Below are positions 58,257 to 64,000 of a DNA stretch of 64,000 nt, piece after piece. The notes below the pieces were generated by a model, which worked only from the letters and a program-made list of their open reading frames with translations, searched no databases and was not told where the DNA came from. Position 1 is the first letter of the stretch. Each line of letters begins with the position of its first letter. This DNA is from Maratus speciosus (taxonomy: Eukaryota; Arthropoda; Arachnida; Araneae; Salticidae): positions 282,916,083 to 282,980,082 of the forward strand of contig OZ010799.1 in assembly GCA_963932465.1 (NCBI GenBank). The letters run 5' to 3'. A program made the translations under genes and the position numbers.

Positions 58257-58483
58257 TACACTCATGTCCAAAATTAAAGCCACAAACATAGAATTTAGGA
58301 AAACTGATCAACTATTCACTGTGTTGCCACGAAATTTAGCACAGAATTAAAGTACAATGGGAGAAAGAATATAGCAACATAACAATATGGAAAAGATTTT
58401 AACTGTGAAATAAGATAAAGGGGATATCAAAAAGTGTTAAATCATGAATCAGAGATAATGAATTTATAACGGAAAAAGTGTGT

Positions 58484-58816
58484 TTAATATGGAGTGTGAC
58501 CACCGTGCACTGCTATGCAAGCCTCACAACGAGCTCTTATACTGTTTATGAGGGTGTTAATAAATGTTTGTGGCAACAAAGTCCATTTTTCCAAAGGCAC
58601 GAATTTTATCTCCTGGAGAGTCATGGGAAGGTAGGTTACGCTGTGCAATGGCTTTATGGGCCAATTCTTACGGCGAATGTCCTCTTTTTCAAGAAAATCA
58701 TCAATAATGTGAGTTCTGTGTGAAAGGGACAACACGACTGGACGCCGGGCATTAGGGATGACGTCTTTGAAACCTATCTGTGAATTGTTCCGGGGTGCCG
58801 TAGTCCCGGGCTGCAT
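58484..58816 (-). pseudogene. Tc1 transposase C-terminus, left arm
   Basis: Minus-strand open frame with RTHIIDDFLEKEDIRRKNWP, EKWTLLPQTFINTLINSI and RARCEACIAVHGGHTPY-stop, the usual end of Tc1-group transposases. The D-N of DNAxPHR is altered (LSLSHRTHI), and the SPDLNPIEH landmark is lost. Inactive fragment. Confidence 0.85.
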
Positions 58817-58829
58817 GTTTAGTCTAATA

Positions 58830-58945
58830 TCAGACGGACGTCTTTTTGCACGCTTTTTTGCTTACGTATTATCCATTCACAATGCTATAGCAGTGTGAAT
58901 GGATAATACGTAAGAAAAACAGCGTGCAAAATGACGTTCGTCTGA
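58830..58945. repeat. 116-bp near-perfect mini-hairpin at the Tc1 palindrome centre
   Basis: Arms 58830-58880 and 58893-58945 (TCAGACGGACGTC ... ACGTATTATCCATTCACA) pair almost perfectly around ATGCTATAGCA. Identity of the arms is much higher than that of the surrounding Tc1 halves, so it is either a separate young insertion or the junction of the inversion event. Confidence 0.88.
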
Positions 58946-58954
58946 CATTGGCCT

Positions 58955-59272
58955 TATGGTCGATAATGCGAAGCCACATAGAACTCACATTGTTAACGAT
59001 TTTCTTGAAGAAGAGGGTATTCGCCGTATGAATTGGACCCTTAGAGATTTCTGGAACTCAGTCCGATTGAACATGTTTGGGATGTTCTAGGAAGAGCCAT
59101 TGCACAACGTAACCCCCCCCTTCCCAGAACTGCCAGAAGTAAAAAGCCACGCTTTTAGAAGAATTGGCTTTGTTGCCACAAACATTTATTGACACCCTCA
59201 TAAACACTATGAGAGCTCATTGTTAGGGTTGTATAGCAGTGCACGGTGGTCATACTCCATATTAGACAGACT
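58955..59272 (+). pseudogene. Tc1 transposase C-terminus, right arm
   Basis: Plus-strand reading: MVDNAKPHRTHIVNDFLEEE (catalytic D-N-A-x-P-H-R), GIRRMNWTLRDFWNSVRLNM where SPDLNPIEHVWD would be expected, then PPFPELPEVKSHAFRRIG and a C-terminus matching the left arm. It keeps the second catalytic aspartate; frameshifts follow. Together with the left arm it shows duplication of one 3' end. Confidence 0.82.
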
Positions 59273-59490
59273 TTTTCCGTGATAAATGCTTTATCTCTCA
59301 TTCATGATTTAACACTTTTTAATATACCCTGTATCTTAATTCACAATTAATATATTTTCCATATTCTTATATTGCTATATTTTTTCTCCTATTGTAATAT
59401 ACCTCTGTGACAATTTTCGTGGCAACACAGTGAACAGTTCATCAATTTTCGCAGATTGTATGTTTGTGACCTTAATTTTCGACATTAGTG

Positions 59491-61257
59491 CATGTATCTG
59501 TTCGCACAGTCACACAGAAAAAATCTAAAAAATGCAAAGAGCGCGATAAAGTATGCGCGATATCCTATCATTTTAGGGCTGTTCTCAAATCCAAATTGGC
59601 TACTTTCGGATACTTTTTTTTACATACTTTTTGTTCGCGAACTTATCAAATTGTCTTGTGCATTTATTCAAAAGGTATAAAATCGAAAACTTTTTTCCGT
59701 TTTTTCCTAAAGGCAGAAATAATTTTAGAAAACGCTGTCAAAATTGGCGTTTTGAAACTAATTTCCGACTCAGCAGTGCAATAAAGAAAACAAAATGACA
59801 TCATGAGACAATAATCACTTACAATTGAAGATGTAATTTATTTACCGAAAAATATAAAAAACAGTTACAGATCAGTTCAATAATAAGGCCTGCAAGTATT
59901 ATGCTTTTATGCTTAAAAATAAATCATAAAATCTGTCGGAATCTCTCGTGTAGTTGAGCGAAGATGTTTTTTTTTTTTTTTTTCGTTAAAGAACCGTCTT
60001 AATTTTTTGAAAAATATATTGATTAAATTTCTTTCTCTTGTTCATTTCATTCGCAATTTCTCAAAATTAATATCGACAGAACATAAAAGTTTTTTTCCTA
60101 TTTTCAAACATAATAAAAAAATAATAAGTACCAAAAATGATTAAAAAAATAAGAGGAGTCAGATGTTTTATCGTCAGCATATTTCACAGCACTACTTTAT
60201 TTTTATACTCCAGATGTTTTGTGGGTGGGGAAAGATTAAATTTTCAATGCGAAATCGATTATCGTGTAAAGTTTGATACTGTTATCTTTTTTATGCTTTT
60301 TTATAATCATTCACAACGTAGTTCAGTTTCAAATAGGGGAAGAAAAGGTAACAAGCAATAATTTACTTATTTTCTCAGTGCATGTTTATCAGTTTTTATG
60401 TGTTAATATAAAGAATAATGCAACAAATCTTTTTGTTAGTATCATGTTATGAAGTCTCTTTTTTTTCATTGTATTTTTCTAAAACGAACTACATGAATTT
60501 TATATGAAGTAGAGTTAAATAAATAAATATATAAAACTATGTGTGGTATTTTGCTTACTTTTTTTCTTCAATTCTTATCTTTTTAGGTACATTCGTAATT
60601 ATATAAATGCGTACCACCTATAGTCGTCTTCTGGTCGTTCCGTCCTTCTATCTGTCCGTCTGTCCACATATAACAGCTCAAAAACTACCCAACCGAATAG
60701 TTTGAAATTTAATATATATAATCTTTGCAGAATTTTGTCAAGTTATTTTAATTTTTCTGAAAATCAAATGAAAACTTAAAAAGATATTAATAAAAGTTTT
60801 CTTCATAATATTAACTCCTATCACACGTAATTTATTCAATGATATCCCAAGATAGGTAGTGATTCCAGGTTCCAATGTTGTTTATTATATTAAATACTAT
60901 CATACGTAATTAATTCAGTCATATAATATGACAGGTAATGATTCTAAGTTGCCATGGTGATTAAGTCTTATTTAAGGTGGAGTCCTATTATTTCCGTATT
61001 ATTGAATTCAATATATAAATTTCGTATTCATGCTTTTTTGAATAAGAGTGCAACAGCTATTGAACCGTGGTCTGAATATTTATAAAACTAGTTATAGTAC
61101 GAAGGCACATCATTTGCGACGTCCGATGTAGAATTTCCGACTTGTTACAAATAAAATATATTATTTATGACTGATTATATATCAATAGAAAGTTTTACTC
61201 AAAGTCATAGTCTCTGTTAACGCTGTTGTGAAGAGACCGCTGAACATAGATAGGAAG
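59491..61257. other. non-coding stretch
   Basis: Open frames at 59488-59784 and 60137-60361 are unrecognised. Near 60620-60720, CGTCCTTCTATCTGTCCGTC then TAACAGCTCAAAAACTACCC resembles the leader of a dispersed arthropod repeat with a body like the 145-bp array at 31.2 kb. Nothing else supported. Confidence 0.45.
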
Positions 61258-61865
61258 GTACTTCTATGTATGTGGTTTTTCACCTCGAAGCCCGATTTTG
61301 AAAGTTTCTTTCAGATTATTTAGCCTCCGGTACGGTATGCTATTTCTTTCTCGCAGCTTATTTTGTGTCCAAAAAAAAACGTTACCTTACAGAGGCTAGC
61401 CGTAAAACAAAACATTACGATTAAATACTCTTTAGCAATTTTAAACTTCTATGCATCGCAACCTCTATGTATGTGGTTTTTCACCTCGAAGACCGATTTT
61501 GAAAGTTTCTTTGAGATTTTTTAACCTCCGGCACGGTATGCTATTTTTTCTCCCAGCTTATTTTGTGTCCAAAAAATAACGTTACCTTACAGAGGCTAGC
61601 CGTAAAACAAAACATTACGATTAAATACTCTTTAGCAATTTTAAACTTCTATGCATCGCAACCTCTATGTATGTGGTTTTTCACCTCGAAGCCCCATTTT
61701 GAAAGTTTCTTTCAGATTTTTTAACCTCCAGTACGGTATGCTATTTCTTTCTCGCAGCTTATTTTGTGTCCAAAAAATAACGTTACTTTACAGAGGCTAG
61801 CCGTAAAACAAAGCATTACGATTAAATACTCTTTAGCAATTTTAAACTTCTATGCATCGCACATT
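61258..61865 (+). repeat. 202-bp triplication
   Basis: Three direct copies starting near 61261, 61462 and 61663. Each carries CTATGTATGTGGTTTTTCAC, ACGGTATGCTATTT, CAGAGGCTAGCCGTAAAACA and GCAATTTTAAACTTCTATGC. Copies are about 95 percent alike, so the event is recent relative to most repeats here. The last copy continues into sequence shared with 32150-32612. Confidence 0.92.
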
Positions 61866-62170
61866 TTCAATTTTTATACCGTCGTATTGGAAAAAAAGCT
61901 CTTTTAAATGCATTTTGTTTGAAAAATGTATCACCATTTATTTTTGAAATATTAATTTTTTTGTAGTTTTCGGAGTCATTTGCTTAATATTGGCAACGGT
62001 AGTATTTCATTTCTGTAGAAAGTAAAGGAAAAATAGTTTTAAAATAGTAATTATATATTTTTGTTGCCATTTTCTCCTAACAACCGAAAGAAAATGTAAT
62101 TAAAATACGTGATATTTTGAAAAAAATATAAACGAATGATTTCTGTTAAGACAATGGAGCTATTACACTC
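61866..62170 (+). repeat. continuation of dispersed repeat (matches 32.3-32.6 kb)
   Basis: Shares ATATTGGCAACGG, TTGTTGCCATTTTCTC and AAAATACGTG with 32300-32612 in the same orientation. Non-coding. Confidence 0.8.
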
Positions 62171-62177
62171 TAAATTA

Positions 62178-62301
62178 AAATGTCTGAAATTCAGACACTT
62201 AAGTGTCTGAAATGGAGTGTTCAATTTTCAGACATTTTAAAATGTCTGAATTTTTTCTGACACTTTTTGCGTCTGAAATTCAGACACTTCAAACGTCTGA
62301 A
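62178..62301. promoter_or_regulatory. dense GTCTG/CAGAC motif cluster
   Basis: Eight GTCTGAA or TTCAGAC elements in about 125 bases, several paired as palindromes (TGTCTGAAATTCAGACA, and a perfect 24-base one centred near 62243 built from TTCAGACATTTT). GTCT/AGAC and CAGAC are the core of Smad-binding elements, so a TGF-beta/Dpp-type regulatory role is conceivable. An origin as a degenerate palindromic satellite is equally possible. Confidence 0.4.
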
Positions 62302-62384
62302 TCGCATCCATTTTTTTGTAAGCAACATACGTAGCCATGTTTGACCACGTTGAATCCTGGAAAAATATTTGGCTGTGGTCCTGC

Positions 62385-62402
62385 CCCCCCCCCCCCCCCC
62401 CC
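62385..62402 (+). repeat. 18-C homopolymer
   Basis: An uninterrupted run of 18 C. The minus-strand open frame at 62221-62445 with a glycine run is produced by it. Confidence 0.9.
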
Positions 62403-62484
62403 AATACAGCCTGATTTTTTTGGTGCTCTCAGTTTTGGTATACAATTTTCGTTACGTTGATAATTTAAATCTTTTACGACATTG

Positions 62485-62632
62485 TACTGATTATAATCAA
62501 TATCTTGAACTTCAGGAGTAGAACAAGATTAAAAAACAAAAAATATTTATCTAAATATTAGATTTTTTTAAATTTATTTTGTTTTTAGCCTTATTTTACT
62601 TTAAAAGTTCAAAATATTGATTATAATCAGTA
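62485..62632. repeat. inverted repeat, ~60-bp arms
   Basis: GTACTGATTATAATCAATAT (62484) pairs with ATATTGATTATAATCAGTAC (to 62632). The arms also share TTGAAC/GTTCAA and AAAAACAAAA/TTTTGTTTTT. The right arm's CTAAAAGTTCAAAATAT phrase recurs in the tandem units at 63017 and 63303. Confidence 0.8.
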
Positions 62633-63016
62633 CAATTTCGAAACAGATTTAAAATATAAGCTTTACAAATATTGCACATCAAATTTGGGGGCACTACAGT
62701 CGTAGGGGGACGGGGCACTTCCCAGTTTGCCCTTCCTTTAATCAAGAAGTACTTTTGCAAAAAACGCAACCCTGCATTATAGTTGTCTAAATTGAGATGT
62801 CCGGTATTCGGGAGTATTCGTTGTGGGGGTTAATGGACATTCTCGAATAGCGAACACCTCTATTTAACGAATACTTTTTTAATCAGCAGACATACATATT
62901 TGTATATTTTTACCTCAAAAAAGTAGACATCTCCAATTATCGGACAAATTCCGCGGTCCCGAAGTGTTCGCTATTAAGTGCTTTTAAGGTACATAGATAA
63001 ATATATATATATATTT
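62633..63016. other. possible pogo/Tigger-type MITE remnant
   Basis: TTGAGATGTCCGGTATTCGG and CTCGAATAGCGAACACCTCT on one side and TCTCCAATTATCGGACAAAT with AAGTGTTCGCTATTAAGTG on the other are in inverted arrangement (62788-62985). They resemble the worn ends of pogo/Tigger elements. No TA duplication could be fixed. Confidence 0.45.
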
Positions 63017-63600
63017 TATAATCTTGTCCTACTCTAAAAGTTCAAAATATTTATTATACTCGGTTGAATGTGGAAAAAGATTTAAAATATCAGATGTACG
63101 AAAATTGCAAAAATCCCCCCCCCCAAAAAAAAAATGAAAATATAAAAAAATATATTGCCACACAGGCAATTTTACATATACATCACTTGATAATCACAAC
63201 AGCCATTTAACTATGAATAATGAAAATAAATAAATAAATATTCTACTTTAATAACATTGGGGAAAAAATGACTTTGGTATTTTGTTAAATATATTTGCGT
63301 TTTTAAACTTGTCCTACTCTAAAAGTTCAAAACTTTCATTATAATTAGTGCAAGATTTAAGATATCAGCTTTACAAAAATTCATGCAAAATCCCCCCCCC
63401 CCCCAAAAAAAAAAAAAAAATGAAAATACTTATTTAAAAATTATGTTTTTAAAAAATTTATATTTCCACATGGGCAAGTTTTTATGTAGATCAGAGGGTA
63501 TTCACAAAAGCTATTCAACTATCAATAAAAACAAATAAGTACATATTCTATATTAAAAACATGAGGAAAAAATAACTTATGATTTCCAAACTTCTTTCGT
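63017..63600 (+). repeat. 286-bp tandem duplication with C/A tracts
   Basis: Units start at about 63017 and 63303 with CTTGTCCTACTCTAAAAGTT. Each contains a poly-C then poly-A tract at the same internal position (63114-63134 and 63391-63420), followed by TGAAAATA and CCACACAGGCAA or CCACATGGGCAA. Tract lengths differ between copies. Confidence 0.85.
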
Positions 63601-64000
63601 CTTAAATATATACAGTAACATCTGTCATTTTTGTATTTTTCGTATAAGTGCATATAAATAAAGTTACCACAATTTTAAATACGAAATCTAGTTAGAGGTT
63701 TTTACTTTTTCCCATTATAAATTTCAAATTACTTTTTTTATTAAAAATAATAAAAAAATCAGTATTAGAGTTGATTGCAAATCAAATGCATATGTATATT
63801 TTTACAGGCAGCTTCATATAATAGACCAGTCTCATTTACTTTATTTATCTTTTTTTAATCTGCGGTTTTATGCCAGGAAGTAAGAAAGCATTAGGTCATC
63901 TTTCAAAGTTTTTTTTTTCTTTACTTCCTTGTGGCCGTCATTTACTGCGAGATAAAAATTATCCGTTGAAACTAAGAACTGACATTGAATATATAATTCG
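63601..64000. other. non-coding stretch
   Basis: AT-rich sequence to the window edge. No feature recognised. Confidence 0.5.

Larger units (their letters stand above)
58259..59490. mobile_element. palindromic Tc1 derivative (two inverted 3' ends)
   Basis: Ends CACTCATGTCCAAAATTAAA and TTAATTTTCGACATTAGTG. Both halves carry the same Tc1 transposase C-terminus in opposite orientation, so the element is two 3' ends joined head to head around 58830-58945. It shares the flanking TA with the element ending at 58256. The autonomous 5' half (helix-turn-helix and first catalytic residues) is missing. Confidence 0.85.

Noticed and set aside
1..64000. Host exons with GT-AG introns
   Set aside because: Scanning the translations I found no conserved non-transposon domain; without transcripts or a search I cannot support any host exon, though short non-coding RNA genes cannot be excluded.

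Overview
This 64 kb window is AT-rich, non-coding eukaryotic DNA made almost entirely of decayed and nested mobile elements. I found no host gene I could support: no multi-exon signal, no rRNA, no free-standing tRNA gene and no CRISPR array. The retrotransposon and DNA-transposon proteins are of arthropod type: BEL/Pao, a LINE with RNase H, mariner/Tc1, DUF4817-type transposase, TTAA MITEs and a tRNA-derived SINE. Together with the base composition they point to a chelicerate, most likely a spider. That assignment rests on remembered family resemblance, not on a search.

Layout. 1-9.1 kb: simple and inverted repeats, a 144-bp tandem array (2341-3165), a TTAA MITE and a mariner tail. 9.1-12.0 kb: a long inverted-repeat element holding another TTAA MITE, then a fold-back. 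12.5-19.0 kb: an old 1.2-kb segment present three times in tandem. The first copy is split by a TTAA MITE, a fold-back and a 5'-truncated LINE, and the second by a 138-bp retroposed fragment. 19.6-20.4 kb: an internally deleted DNA transposon. 20.8-26.7 kb: MITEs, a large fold-back and a mariner relic.

27.2-36.9 kb: one minus-strand BEL/Pao retrotransposon can be followed from LTR and primer-binding site through gag, zinc knuckle, protease and reverse transcriptase, although later insertions cut it apart. These include a direct-repeat-flanked block at 28.5-30.5 kb, a 145-bp array carrying CTCF-like motifs, and a 2.5-kb terminal-inverted-repeat transposon (34082-36591) inserted in the LTR. That transposon has an 8-bp target duplication and a dead gene of a transposase-like family I cannot assign to a named superfamily. 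It is the best candidate here for something poorly described.

37-47 kb: an inverted repeat, a fragment of the 1.2-kb unit, an element with about nine 300-bp internal tandem units, and a hairpin of tandem copies. 47-54 kb: a SINE with clear target duplications, a dead Tc1-like transposon and a small transposon relic. 55-59.5 kb: three palindromic or TIR elements almost end to end, one a 1.3-kb snap-back holding a TTAA MITE and one a Tc1 palindrome with a perfect mini-hairpin at its centre. 60-64 kb: a 202-bp triplication, a dense GTCTG/CAGAC cluster and C/A-tract duplications.

Several insertions can be ordered in time because the window also contains the matching empty site. Every coding relic is broken, so nothing here appears able to move on its own.
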